Assembly: GCA_900553285.1 (NCBI GenBank)
Contig: USCX01000024.1
Span: forward strand, 1-14,731
DNA from: an uncultured Prevotella sp.
Lineage (GTDB): Bacteria; Bacteroidota; Bacteroidia; Bacteroidales; Bacteroidaceae
Length of the DNA stretch: 14,731 nt
Direction of reading: 5' to 3'
The position numbers and the translations under genes are program-made. A model generated the notes under the pieces. It saw nothing but the letters and a program-made list of their open reading frames with translations. It searched no databases and was not told where the DNA came from. Below, one piece after another: positions 1 through 6,859 of this stretch (the first letter of the stretch is position 1; each line of letters opens with the position of its first letter).

Positions 1-700
1 CCGCCGCCGCAGCGAAAAGCACGTGTGCCTCGTCGTCGAGGAGCGAGTCTGCATATTCTGTGAAAATCCGGCTGACGGCAGAGGTGGTTTGGGCCGGGCG
101 GTTGAGCACGCTGCCCAAGGTGGCTTGCAGGCGTAGTCGGGCATAGGAGTCGAGGGCCGAGGTGTCGGCCGAGGGTCTGAGGTTGAGCACGGCTGTTATG
201 TCCCGGCGGTCGATGGCTGCGAGTAGCCGGCTGCGCAGGCGGGGGGGGGCAGCGAAGCGTCGGCCCTTTGCTTTGTAGCGGCGGAGTTCGTCGGCCAAAG
301 GCGTTTGTCGCTCGTTGCGACTCATGCGGCGCAGTTGTTCGTCGCAAAAGAGGTAGGCCTCTTCATAGCGTCCGAGCCGGCAGAGCGCGGCAGCCTTTTG
401 TATGTTCCAGATGGCCCTGTTGCTGGTCGGAATGTTCTGCGAATAGAACCGCGAGAGGCTGTCGATGCATTCCACCAAGCGCTTGTCGTTCCGGTCGTCC
501 TCGGCCAATGTCAGGTCGCAGGCCAGGCGGCAGAGGGTGGAGAGCGAGTCGTGATATTCGGCATATAGTGGCCGCAATGAGCGGACGTCGCCACGCATGG
601 CGAGATTGACGATGTGAAGGCTGAGGCTGTCGGGAAGCGAGGCCGAAGTGGTGAAGGCGGCCGTCAGCGTAAGAAAAAAGATGAATAGTCGTTTACGCAT
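1..700 (-). CDS. Secreted protein of unknown function (3' end outside window)
   Basis: This frame is open from an ATG at 700 (minus strand) to the window edge, giving about 233 residues with no stop. I translated it by hand and it begins MRKRLFIFFLTLTAAFTTSA, a typical signal peptide (basic n-region, hydrophobic core, small residues before a likely cleavage near residue 20). The mature part is helical-looking, with many Leu, Arg and Ala and several Cys residues. Its spacing, for example the stretch ALCRLGRYEEAYLFCDEQL, resembles TPR-like helical pairs. A Bacteroidales family of secreted retropepsin-like aspartic proteases has helical N-terminal regions of this sort, but no protease motif is visible here, so function is left open. 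The coding strand contains a C9 run at 241-249. G+C is high compared with the middle of the window. The nearest upstream promoter-like box (744-751, CAACTTTG on the minus strand) is one base off the -7 consensus and has no -33 partner. Confidence 0.8.
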   Translation of the reverse strand, partial: MRKRLFIFFLTLTAAFTTSASLPDSLSLHIVNLAMRGDVRSLRPLYAEYHDSLSTLCRLACDLTLAEDDRNDKRLVECIDSLSRFYSQNIPTSNRAIWNIQKAAALCRLGRYEEAYLFCDEQLRRMSRNERQTPLADELRRYKAKGRRFAAPPRLRSRLLAAIDRRDITAVLNLRPSADTSALDSYARLRLQATLGSVLNRPAQTTSAVSRIFTEYADSLLDDEAHVLFAAAA

Positions 701-910
701 AAATGAGGGCTTGTCTGGGGAGAGTGACGCTCCTATTGCCGGACAAAGTTGTTAAAAAGACGAGAGGATTGCTCTGTTTTTTCAGTTTTTAACGCCGATG
801 GTGTGGCGAGGCGGCGTGCAGGAAGGGCATGTGGAGGAAAGGGTAATGATAAGGAATGTGGCCAGACGGACGGTTGCGCCTGACGATGGAAACGGACGCA
901 GTGAAAGACG

Positions 911-952
911 AAACAGTCGCTGTGTCCGTTTTCCGGATCGCAGCGACTGTTT
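911..952 (-). terminator. Hairpin terminator after the carbonic anhydrase gene
   Basis: A perfect 12-bp inverted repeat pairs AAACAGTCGCTG (911-922) with CAGCGACTGTTT (941-952) around an 18-nt loop. The loop holds a second small stem (TCCG 925-928 with CGGA 934-937). It starts about 36 nt past the carbonic anhydrase stop. Read on the minus strand the stem ends in TTT and is followed by a moderately T-rich stretch (CGTCTTTC), so it fits a rho-independent terminator with an imperfect U tract. The rest of 701-987, the gap between the two minus-strand genes, shows no other structure that I can support. Confidence 0.65.
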
Positions 953-987
953 GGGCTGACGTCGTGGCCTGGCGTCCGGGCGGCGGG

Positions 988-1536
988 TCAGTCGGCCTTG
1001 ACTTCGGTGAAAAGACCGGTATGCGAATCCATAATAAAGCCGCGAACGACGAGGCTTGACGGCATGAGAGGATGGTGGCGAAGGAGGTGTACGCTTTGGG
1101 CCACAGCCATTTCCGTGTCGTCGAAGCCGGAGAGCCATCGTTCGAAGTCGATACCGCTGTAAGCCATCATGTCGATGTGGTCAGCCGGAATGCCGCGTTC
1201 GGTCATTTTCTGAATGATTTCGTGAGCGTTCATGTGCTGTGCCCCGCAGTCGGTATGTCCGACGATCATGATTTCCTCGACCCCGAGCTCGTAAACGGCC
1301 ACGATGAGACTGCGCACCACGCTGTCGAAAGGTTGGAGCACTACGCCGCCTGCCACTTTGATGAGTTTGACGTCGCCGTTGCGGAGGCCGAGTGAGGCAG
1401 GAAGAAGCCGGACGAGACGGGTGTCCATGCAGGCCACGATGGCTATCTTCTTGTCGGGATATTTGGTCGTTGCATAAGGCTCGTAGGCCTTGCGCGATAC
1501 GAAGTCGCGATTGTATTGGAGTAATTCGTCTATCAT
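988..1536 (-). CDS. Beta-class carbonic anhydrase
   Basis: A 182-residue cytoplasmic zinc enzyme that interconverts CO2 and bicarbonate, supplying bicarbonate for carboxylation and helping with pH balance. The zinc site of the beta class is complete: C36, D38 and R40 in the CMDTR motif, then H94 and C97 in GHTDCG. The Asp/Arg pair is the usual catalytic dyad. The length fits the short bacterial subgroup of the family, which runs from about 160 to 190 residues. I chose the ATG at 1536 because homology starts at MIDELLQYN. A longer in-frame start at 1617 would add 27 unrelated residues and run through the terminator hairpin at 1571-1609. The gene follows that terminator by only about 34 nt and I see no Bacteroides-type promoter box in between, so it may rely on read-through from the upstream operon. 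A hairpin at 911-952 follows the stop. Confidence 0.93.
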   Translation of the reverse strand: MIDELLQYNRDFVSRKAYEPYATTKYPDKKIAIVACMDTRLVRLLPASLGLRNGDVKLIKVAGGVVLQPFDSVVRSLIVAVYELGVEEIMIVGHTDCGAQHMNAHEIIQKMTERGIPADHIDMMAYSGIDFERWLSGFDDTEMAVAQSVHLLRHHPLMPSSLVVRGFIMDSHTGLFTEVKAD

Positions 1537-1569
1537 GGTGTGAGGAGAATGGCTGGGGTGTGGGGACCT

Positions 1570-1609
1570 AAAAAACTCCCCGGTCGTCTGACAGGCAGGA
1601 CCGGGGAGT
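1570..1609 (-). terminator. Rho-independent terminator of the ilvE-DUF975-coiled-coil operon
   Basis: A perfect 11-bp GC-rich stem pairs ACTCCCCGGTC (1575-1585) with GACCGGGGAGT (1599-1609) around a 13-nt loop. On the minus strand it is followed directly by TTTTT (1570-1574 read in reverse). It begins about 15 nt past the stop at 1625, the ideal position for ending that transcript. It also lies within the short gap before the carbonic anhydrase start, so it could act as a partial, read-through terminator. Confidence 0.88.
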
Positions 1610-1624
1610 AGGTGCAAGATGGTT

Positions 1625-2509
1625 TTATTTTTCGATAGAAAGGCTGCCGGACCCGATCATCTGACCATCGCAGAAGATGTAGGCCGTGTAGCGTCCTTTG
1701 CTCAGGTACTCGTCGGCCGGAATGTACAAGGTGACTGCGAGTTCCTGTCCACTGTATTCGATGACCTTGGTGGCAGAGTATTGCAGGGAGCGGTTCTCGT
1801 AATTAAACGAGCCGGCAGCGTTGATTACCTCGTTGTTGGGCTTGGTCAGTCTCACATACACATTGCGGTTTCCGGCTTCTGCGGTCACGTTACGCGTGAT
1901 GGAGAATGAGACCACAAAGCGTTTGATGTCCTTGCAGCGCTTGGCATGTTTCCCGTTTTTCTTCTGGGGCTGGATGCTGATGCCGGTGGCATTGAGTTGG
2001 GCGGCGATGGCTACTTTTTCCGTCAGATTCTGCCGTTCGGTGTTGAGCGACGAGATTTGGGATGTGGCTTCGGAGTAGCGTGCACGCGCCTCGTCGCGCT
2101 CGTGTGTCAGGTTTTGATTGAGACGTTGGAGCGAGTCGACTTGGTAGATGTAGGTGCGGAGAACGGAACGCACCGTGGCTAATTCGCGTTTCAGACGGGC
2201 TATTTCGGCGGCGTCGTTGCTTTTGACGCGTTTAAGCTCGGCCAGCAGGCTTTCGGCGCGTTTCTGTTCACGGTCGAGCTGCTGCATGAGCGAATCGTCT
2301 TTGATAGATTTTTTCAACTCGTCGTATTGGAGGGCGAACTGGGTATATTCGTTCTCCATTTCTTTCTTATCGAGTGCGGCGAGGGCTTCGAGATCCGCAT
2401 TTTCTTGCTTTTGCTTTTCGTGTTGCCGGTAAAAATAGAAGAGACCACTGCCGAGCAGGATGACCAACACAGCGGCTACGGCGGTGATGATGATTTCTTT
2501 TTTCTGCAT
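1625..2509 (-). CDS. Membrane-anchored coiled-coil protein, unknown function
   Basis: The 294-residue product has a short basic N-terminus, one hydrophobic segment at about residues 7-27, and a long charged heptad-like region from about 30 to 168 (rich in E, K, R, Q and L) that should form a coiled coil. A lysine-rich linker at 182-197 leads to a C-terminal domain of about 95 residues that looks beta-rich (VVSFSITRNV, NVYVRLTKP, VTLYIPADEYLSKGRYTAYIF). The layout suggests an inner-membrane anchor with a periplasmic stalk and globular head. Proteins of this shape are often mislabelled as SMC-like because of the coiled coil, but no ATPase motif is present. It starts 26 nt after the DUF975 gene stops, so the two are probably co-transcribed, and it is the last gene before a strong terminator. 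I do not recognise a characterised family. Confidence 0.85.
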   Translation of the reverse strand: MQKKEIIITAVAAVLVILLGSGLFYFYRQHEKQKQENADLEALAALDKKEMENEYTQFALQYDELKKSIKDDSLMQQLDREQKRAESLLAELKRVKSNDAAEIARLKRELATVRSVLRTYIYQVDSLQRLNQNLTHERDEARARYSEATSQISSLNTERQNLTEKVAIAAQLNATGISIQPQKKNGKHAKRCKDIKRFVVSFSITRNVTAEAGNRNVYVRLTKPNNEVINAAGSFNYENRSLQYSATKVIEYSGQELAVTLYIPADEYLSKGRYTAYIFCDGQMIGSGSLSIEK

Positions 2510-2535
2510 GAGGGTATGTGATGAAAGGGTGGGAG

Positions 2536-3201
2536 TTAGTCTGTCTGTTGTTGGCTGCGAAGTTCATAGTCAGCCCGCACATCCTCATAGAAGGCAGCAA
2601 CTGACGAATTTGCGTAAGGGGCGAGCCAGAGGAAGCCTATTCCGCATGTGATGATGCAGAGAATGGACCAGCCAAGGAAGCTCAGTAGGAGCAAAAAGAG
2701 TTTGGCTTTGTAGCCGAACATCATTTCGCGGCTGAGATGAATGGCCTCGACGGTGGACAATTTGGGCTGGTCGAGCAGAATGTAAGGCGTCATGGCGTAA
2801 GCCAGGCTTTTGATAATTCCTGGTATTAAAAGCAGCATGGACCATAGTAAGACGAGTACATTCTGCCACAAGAGGGTGACGAAAATACGGCCGAAGTCAC
2901 GGAATCCGTCGAACATATGTTCTACACCGACAGGTTCACCGCGGAGATTTCTTAGGAATATCGTGTTGAATCCGAAAGAAAGCGGAAGAATGATCAGACA
3001 GATTATGATGGATGTGCTATATAGGGCGTAGGTTGTTCCTACGCTGTTCATCAGTACCCGACTGGAAAACTCAGTGAGTTGGGCAGGGGCTTGGGCGATG
3101 GAGGAAATCACCCAATACAGCAGTGTGGCCGCAACGAATGTTCCCCATCGTCCTGTGAGAGCCTCTCGGCCTTCGCGGCGCAATTCTGTGTTTGTCTTCA
3201 T
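2536..3201 (-). CDS. DUF975-family integral membrane protein
   Basis: A 221-residue polytopic membrane protein. Hydrophobic segments are visible at about 20-38, 58-84, 108-135 and 166-196, and the two ends are charged. The stretch around residues 126-180 (IPGIIKSLAYAMTPYILLD, then LSTVEAIHLSREMMFGYK and LSFLGW) matches the conserved core of DUF975 (PF06161), a family of bacterial membrane proteins with no established function. I chose the ATG at 3201 because MKTNTELRREGREAL is a typical start for the family. An upstream in-frame ATG at 3243 would add 14 residues beginning MLHGVHIII and would almost abut the ilvE stop. The gene lies 45 nt after ilvE and 26 nt before the coiled-coil gene, pointing to one operon. 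No catalytic motif is visible. Confidence 0.88.
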   Translation of the reverse strand: MKTNTELRREGREALTGRWGTFVAATLLYWVISSIAQAPAQLTEFSSRVLMNSVGTTYALYSTSIIICLIILPLSFGFNTIFLRNLRGEPVGVEHMFDGFRDFGRIFVTLLWQNVLVLLWSMLLLIPGIIKSLAYAMTPYILLDQPKLSTVEAIHLSREMMFGYKAKLFLLLLSFLGWSILCIITCGIGFLWLAPYANSSVAAFYEDVRADYELRSQQQTD

Positions 3202-3246
3202 GGTTTGTCTTGTTATTATAATAATGTGTACTCCGTGTAGCAAGGC

Positions 3247-4266
3247 TTAATCCAAGACGGTGATCCAACCGTGTGAATCCGGTTCGATGCCATATTGGAT
3301 ATTCCTCAACTTGTTATAGAGCTTTTCGGAGACAGGGCCAGGTTTGCCGTTTTTCGAGATAACGTAACTCTTGTGGTTTTCCATATCATCAATACGGGCA
3401 ATGGGGCTGATGACAGCTGCTGTGCCACAGGCGCCGGCTTCTTCAAATGTGGCGAGCTCCTCTTCCGGGATTTGGCGGCATTCAACCTTCATTCCTAAGT
3501 CTTTGGCCAGCTGTTGAAGGCTGCGGTTTGTGATGGACGGGAGGATAGAGGTGGATTTAGGGGTGATGTAGGTGTTGTTTTTGATGCCGAAGAAGTTGGC
3601 GGCACCGCATTCGTCGATGTATTTCTTTTCCTTGGCGTCAAGATAGAATTCGCAGGAGTAGCCGGCGTCGTGAGCCATTTTGTTTGCGCGTAGGCTGGCT
3701 GCATAGTTACCGCCGACCTTATAAGTGCCTGTGCCGAGAGGGGCAGCACGGTCGTATTCGCGGATGATGACATAGTTGTTGGCTGAAAAGCCTCCTTTGA
3801 AATATGGACCGACAGGGGTGACAAAAATCATGAACAGATATTCGTCTGCCGGATGAACACCCACTTGTGCGCCCGTGCCGATGAGCAAAGGACGTATGTA
3901 AAGTGAGGCTCCGCTTTCGTAAGGTGGGATGAAGCGCTCGTTGAGTTTGACGACCTTTTTGGTCATTTCAACAAACAGTTCTGTCGGTACTTCGGGCATG
4001 AGAATCCCGCGGCATGTGCTTTGCAGGCGGGCAGCGTTGTCTTCAATGCGGAAAATACGAATCTTGCCATCCGGACAGCGGAATGCCTTTTGGCCTTCAA
4101 AAGCTTCCTGGCCATAGTGAAGGCAAGTGGCAGCCATGTGTATGTTGATGGTTTCAGAAGAACTGACTTCGATTTCTCCCCATTTGCCGTTTCGATAGTA
4201 GCATCGAACGTTGTAGTCTGTGGGCACGTAGCCGAAAGACAAATTAGACCAGTCTATGTTTCTCAT
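3247..4266 (-). CDS. ilvE: Branched-chain amino acid aminotransferase
   Basis: A 339-residue class IV (fold type IV) PLP-dependent transaminase. It moves the amino group between glutamate and the 2-oxo acids of leucine, isoleucine and valine, which is the last step of their synthesis and the first of their breakdown, in the cytoplasm. The PLP lysine is K183 in GTYKVGGNYA. E219 in YIDECGAANFF is the glutamate that contacts the cofactor pyridine nitrogen. Other family signatures include LHYGQEAFEG (49-58), RPLLIGTG (125-132) and ACGTAAVI near the C-terminus. Length and motifs fit the longer IlvE subgroup. It is the first gene of a probable minus-strand operon with the DUF975 and coiled-coil genes. 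There is no obvious functional link among the three, so co-transcription may be only positional. A -7 like box (TAACTTTG) lies about 40 nt upstream. Confidence 0.96.
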   Translation of the reverse strand: MRNIDWSNLSFGYVPTDYNVRCYYRNGKWGEIEVSSSETINIHMAATCLHYGQEAFEGQKAFRCPDGKIRIFRIEDNAARLQSTCRGILMPEVPTELFVEMTKKVVKLNERFIPPYESGASLYIRPLLIGTGAQVGVHPADEYLFMIFVTPVGPYFKGGFSANNYVIIREYDRAAPLGTGTYKVGGNYAASLRANKMAHDAGYSCEFYLDAKEKKYIDECGAANFFGIKNNTYITPKSTSILPSITNRSLQQLAKDLGMKVECRQIPEEELATFEEAGACGTAAVISPIARIDDMENHKSYVISKNGKPGPVSEKLYNKLRNIQYGIEPDSHGWITVLD

Positions 4267-4306
4267 TTCTATGGGTGTTTGGTTCGTTAACGAAACTATT
4301 ACCCTG

Positions 4307-4314
4307 CAAAGTTA
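4307..4314 (-). promoter_or_regulatory. ilvE: Possible -7 box of the ilvE promoter
   Basis: On the minus strand this reads TAACTTTG, an exact match to the Bacteroides -7 consensus TAnnTTTG, 41 nt before the ilvE start. No TTTG-like -33 box is found at the right distance, so this is a half-supported promoter. It lies in the 428-bp divergent gap 4267-4694 shared with the exbB operon. Confidence 0.45.
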
Positions 4315-4458
4315 CATTATTATTATGGTATACGTTTGCTTGATGCCTTCTTTTTGATACGTTTTTGTGAAAACGGGTTTGTGTAGGTTTTTTTATAATG
4401 GCGTTCGCGCAAATGTTCAGGGCGGCATGAAAATGTTTATTGAAAAAAAAAGAGAAAA

Positions 4459-4490
4459 CTTGGTTACGTCAAATTCTCTCTTTATTTTTG
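4459..4490 (+). promoter_or_regulatory. Bacteroides-type promoter of the exbB-exbD-exbD-tonB operon
   Basis: CTTG (4459-4462) is followed after 20 nt by TATTTTTG (4483-4490). This fits the -33 TTTG / -7 TAnnTTTG promoter described for Bacteroides. Transcription would start a few bases downstream, near 4497, leaving an untranslated leader of about 200 nt before exbB. The leader (4497-4694) becomes very A-rich just before the ATG, as is common at Bacteroidota translation starts. A weak pairing of TCCCG near 4530 with CGGGA near 4575 is the only secondary structure I can see in it, and no known riboswitch motif is evident. Confidence 0.6.
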
Positions 4491-4694
4491 CGGTGAAAAA
4501 GGAGGCCGCCAAAGCGTGCTTGCCGGATTCCCGTTCAGAAGAGAAGAAGGTGTGTACATGTTCTTTTGCGATGGCGGGATTTCCAAAACGCTGTGAAAAA
4601 GTGGCATAGCTGTAATGACGGGTTTGCCTTAAGTCGGATGATGGATATTGATAGTAAACATAAGATAAACAATAACTTTAATTAAAAACAAAAA

Positions 4695-5570
4695 ATGGGA
4701 ACAACAACAGCAAGTGCGTCTAAGAAGAGCGCACCCAAAAAGCAATCTGCGGGATTTACCGGTATTAAGTCGGCTTTTTCAGTAATGATTGGCTGCTTCG
4801 TATTCGCTTTGGTGATTTATCTGTGTGTATTTGGTCACATCTCCAACTTTAAGGGAGGTGCCGATACTGGCGTAATGTTTTCGTTCTTGACGAGCGGTGA
4901 TGTCGGCCTCGAACCTGCCAACCTGATGGGTACGGTTTACAAAGGAGGTTTTGTCGTGCCTGTCATCTGGACAATGTTCTTTACCGTTATCGCTTTGAGC
5001 ATTGAACGTTACTTCGCTATCCGTACAGCGTATGGCAAGACGAGTTTGACGAAGTTCGTGGCTAATATCAAGGCTGCTCTTGTGGCAAACGATTTTACGA
5101 AAGCCTTCCAAATCTGCGATGCTCAGCGTGGTTCCGTGGCCAATGTGGTTCGTGCAACGTTGATGAAATACCAGGAGATGGACCAGACAGATCGTTTGAC
5201 CAAAGAACAGAAGATAACCACCATTCAGAAAGAACTGGAAGAAGCCACAGCACTTGAAATGCCTATGCTTCAGGAGAATCTTCCGGTTCTGGGTACGATT
5301 ATCACTCTGGGTACGTTGACCGGTCTTCTCGGTACGGTGTTGGGTATGATCCGTTCGTTCGGTGCTTTGGCTTCTGGCGAAGGTGGCGCTAACTCGGCAG
5401 CACTTTCAACCGGTATTTCAGAGGCCCTTGTAAATACGGCGTCTGGTATCGCAACCGGTGCTTTGGCTGTTATTTCTTATAACTATTATACGAATAAGAT
5501 TGACCGTCTGACGTTTAGTCTTGACGAAGTGGGTTATTCTATCGTACAGACCTTCTCGGCTACTCACTAA
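4695..5570 (+). CDS. exbB: ExbB/TolQ-family proton channel protein
   Basis: A 291-residue inner-membrane protein that forms the pentameric channel of the Ton motor and, with ExbD, converts the proton gradient into movement of TonB. A Lys/Ser-rich N-terminal tail (1-27) precedes membrane segments at about 28-47 and 85-107. A cytoplasmic loop runs from 108 to about 195, and two final segments at about 196-222 and 241-264 carry the MotA/TolQ/ExbB signature: LPVLGTIITLGTLTGLLGTV (196-215) and SEALVNTASGIATGALAVIS (242-261). E243, T213 and T248 lie where the family keeps its pore-lining polar residues. Compared with E. coli ExbB (244 residues) it has a longer N-terminus and an extra region between the first two segments (48-84). 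It is the first gene of a tight operon, with the first exbD only 21 nt downstream. Confidence 0.94.
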   Translation: MGTTTASASKKSAPKKQSAGFTGIKSAFSVMIGCFVFALVIYLCVFGHISNFKGGADTGVMFSFLTSGDVGLEPANLMGTVYKGGFVVPVIWTMFFTVIALSIERYFAIRTAYGKTSLTKFVANIKAALVANDFTKAFQICDAQRGSVANVVRATLMKYQEMDQTDRLTKEQKITTIQKELEEATALEMPMLQENLPVLGTIITLGTLTGLLGTVLGMIRSFGALASGEGGANSAALSTGISEALVNTASGIATGALAVISYNYYTNKIDRLTFSLDEVGYSIVQTFSATH

Positions 5571-5591
5571 ACATAAATAAGGTGTTAAGAC

Positions 5592-6206
5592 ATGGGACGC
5601 TTTAAGATAAAAAAACAAGACACGTTCATAGACATGACGCCTATGAGCGATGTCATGGTCCTGCTGCTTACCTTCTTTATGCTTACGGCTACATTCGTAA
5701 AAGACGAACCAGTTAAAGTTAATACTCCGGGTTCTGTATCAGAAATCAAAATCCCAGATCATAACCTTCTCACCATCTTTGTAGAGAAAAGCGGAAAGGT
5801 GTTCATGACATTGGACTCTCCCGACAATCTTGCCAAACTGGCTGAGGAAATGAACGAAGAGGGCGCTTTGACCTTAAACGCCAAAGAAATTGAAACGTTT
5901 AAGAACGCTCCAACTTTTGGTACTCCGCTGGACATGATGAACGGCTGGCTCGCAAAGGATGATGCTCAACGGAAAGCTATCCTGCTCAATACGGCAAATG
6001 AAGGTGTTCCTTGCGACAGTCTCAATGACGAACTGAAAATTTGGGTAAAGGCTGCGAGAACAGCAATCCCTGAGATGCGTATTGCTATTAAAGCTGATAA
6101 GCAAACGCCATACTCAGTTATTAAACATGTAATGAACTCTTTACGCGGAATCAACGAGAACAGATATAATCTGATTACATCGTTGAAAGAGGGCGGGGAA
6201 GGATAA
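5592..6206 (+). CDS. exbD: ExbD/TolR-family protein, first paralogue
   Basis: The 204-residue product has a short cytoplasmic N-terminus, one membrane helix at about 18-36, and a periplasmic domain. The helix begins DMTPMSDVMVLLLTFFML, so D20 is the counterpart of E. coli ExbD Asp25, the protonatable residue that couples proton flow to rotation. The C-terminal fold (160-197, RIAIKADKQTPYSVIKHVM) is the usual ExbD/TolR periplasmic motif that contacts TonB and peptidoglycan. Between the first strand (about 59-73) and that motif lies an extra segment of roughly 75 residues, absent from the 141-residue E. coli protein. It is charged, contains a single Cys at 141 and looks helical. The spacing is 21 nt after exbB and 11 nt before the second exbD. 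Having two exbD genes in tandem is usual in Bacteroidota Ton operons. Confidence 0.92.
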   Translation: MGRFKIKKQDTFIDMTPMSDVMVLLLTFFMLTATFVKDEPVKVNTPGSVSEIKIPDHNLLTIFVEKSGKVFMTLDSPDNLAKLAEEMNEEGALTLNAKEIETFKNAPTFGTPLDMMNGWLAKDDAQRKAILLNTANEGVPCDSLNDELKIWVKAARTAIPEMRIAIKADKQTPYSVIKHVMNSLRGINENRYNLITSLKEGGEG

Positions 6207-6217
6207 ACTCGAGTGTT

Positions 6218-6841
6218 ATGGCAAAGAAAAATAGCAGTAAGCAGAAGAAAATGAATGCCCGCGTCGACTTTACGCCGATGGTGGACATGATCATGTTGCT
6301 TGTGACTTTCTTTATGTTGTGTACGTCTTTAATTAAGCCGCAAACTTTGGAAATCGTTATGCCGTCAAATAAACAGGATTTGAAGGAAGAACAGAAAAAC
6401 CAAGTTGCCGCTTCTAAGGCAGTCACGATATTAATTGATGAAGATGACAAGCTCTATTATTATACAGGACTCCCTGATACGGCAAAATTGCATGAGACCG
6501 CTTACGGTCAAGATGGAATTCGTCGCGTTCTCCTTTCGCTGAACCGCGTGGCTCAGTCGAAAATTGAAGCTTTGAAGAGAGAATATGCTCTTAAACAAAG
6601 CTCCGATCCTCAGACTGCTGCGAGAATACAGGAAGAATATAAGGGTAAGGTGTCTGATATAAAGAATAGTGATGTTACGCCTAATGTCATTATTAAAGCA
6701 ACGGATACCTCGAATTTCCAAAACCTGATAAACGTTCTGGACGAGATGCAGATATGCTGGATCGGTAAATATGTGATTGATAATATCGCGGATGGCGACT
6801 TGAATAAAATCAAGGAGTACAAGGCTCACCCTGCGCAGTAA
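6218..6841 (+). CDS. exbD: ExbD/TolR-family protein, second paralogue
   Basis: The 207-residue product has a Lys-rich N-terminus (2-15) and one membrane helix at about 21-38 that begins DFTPMVDMIMLLVTFFML, with D23 as the conserved proton-carrying aspartate. The periplasmic part follows. Strand-like residues at 68-82 (AVTILIDEDDKLYYY) are followed by an extra charged helical segment at about 100-150 containing QSKIEALKREYALKQ. The closing family motif is NVIIKATDTSNFQNLINVLDE (156-176). It is clearly diverged from the first ExbD, both in the C-terminal motif (KATDTSNF rather than KADKQTPY) and in the inserted segment, so the two are not simple duplicates and may sit as a heterodimer in the ExbB pore. 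It starts 11 nt after the first exbD, and tonB follows 18 nt later, so translation is probably coupled. Confidence 0.91.
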   Translation: MAKKNSSKQKKMNARVDFTPMVDMIMLLVTFFMLCTSLIKPQTLEIVMPSNKQDLKEEQKNQVAASKAVTILIDEDDKLYYYTGLPDTAKLHETAYGQDGIRRVLLSLNRVAQSKIEALKREYALKQSSDPQTAARIQEEYKGKVSDIKNSDVTPNVIIKATDTSNFQNLINVLDEMQICWIGKYVIDNIADGDLNKIKEYKAHPAQ

Positions 6842-6859
6842 TTGATTAAAAGGTAGATT

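Noticed and set aside
268..609. Two plus-strand frames (113 and 87 codons) opposite the first gene
   Set aside because: The minus-strand frame is open for all 700 bases and begins with a good signal peptide. The plus-strand frames are typical chance openings in G+C-rich DNA.
1072..1395. A 107-codon plus-strand frame over the carbonic anhydrase
   Set aside because: It is a shadow of the anhydrase, whose zinc-site motifs fix the coding strand.
2154..2432. Plus-strand Ser/Arg-rich frame opposite the coiled-coil gene
   Set aside because: It is the antisense image of the Glu/Lys/Leu heptads of the coiled coil, and it has no independent support.
3281..3291. GGTTCGATGCC, which looks like the T-arm of a tRNA gene
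   Set aside because: It lies within the 3' end of ilvE and no acceptor stem, D-arm or anticodon arm can be folded around it.
4367..4609. An 80-codon open frame between ilvE and exbB
   Set aside because: It spans the exbB promoter, has no recognisable domain or ribosome site, and its composition is that of intergenic DNA. It is best explained as chance.
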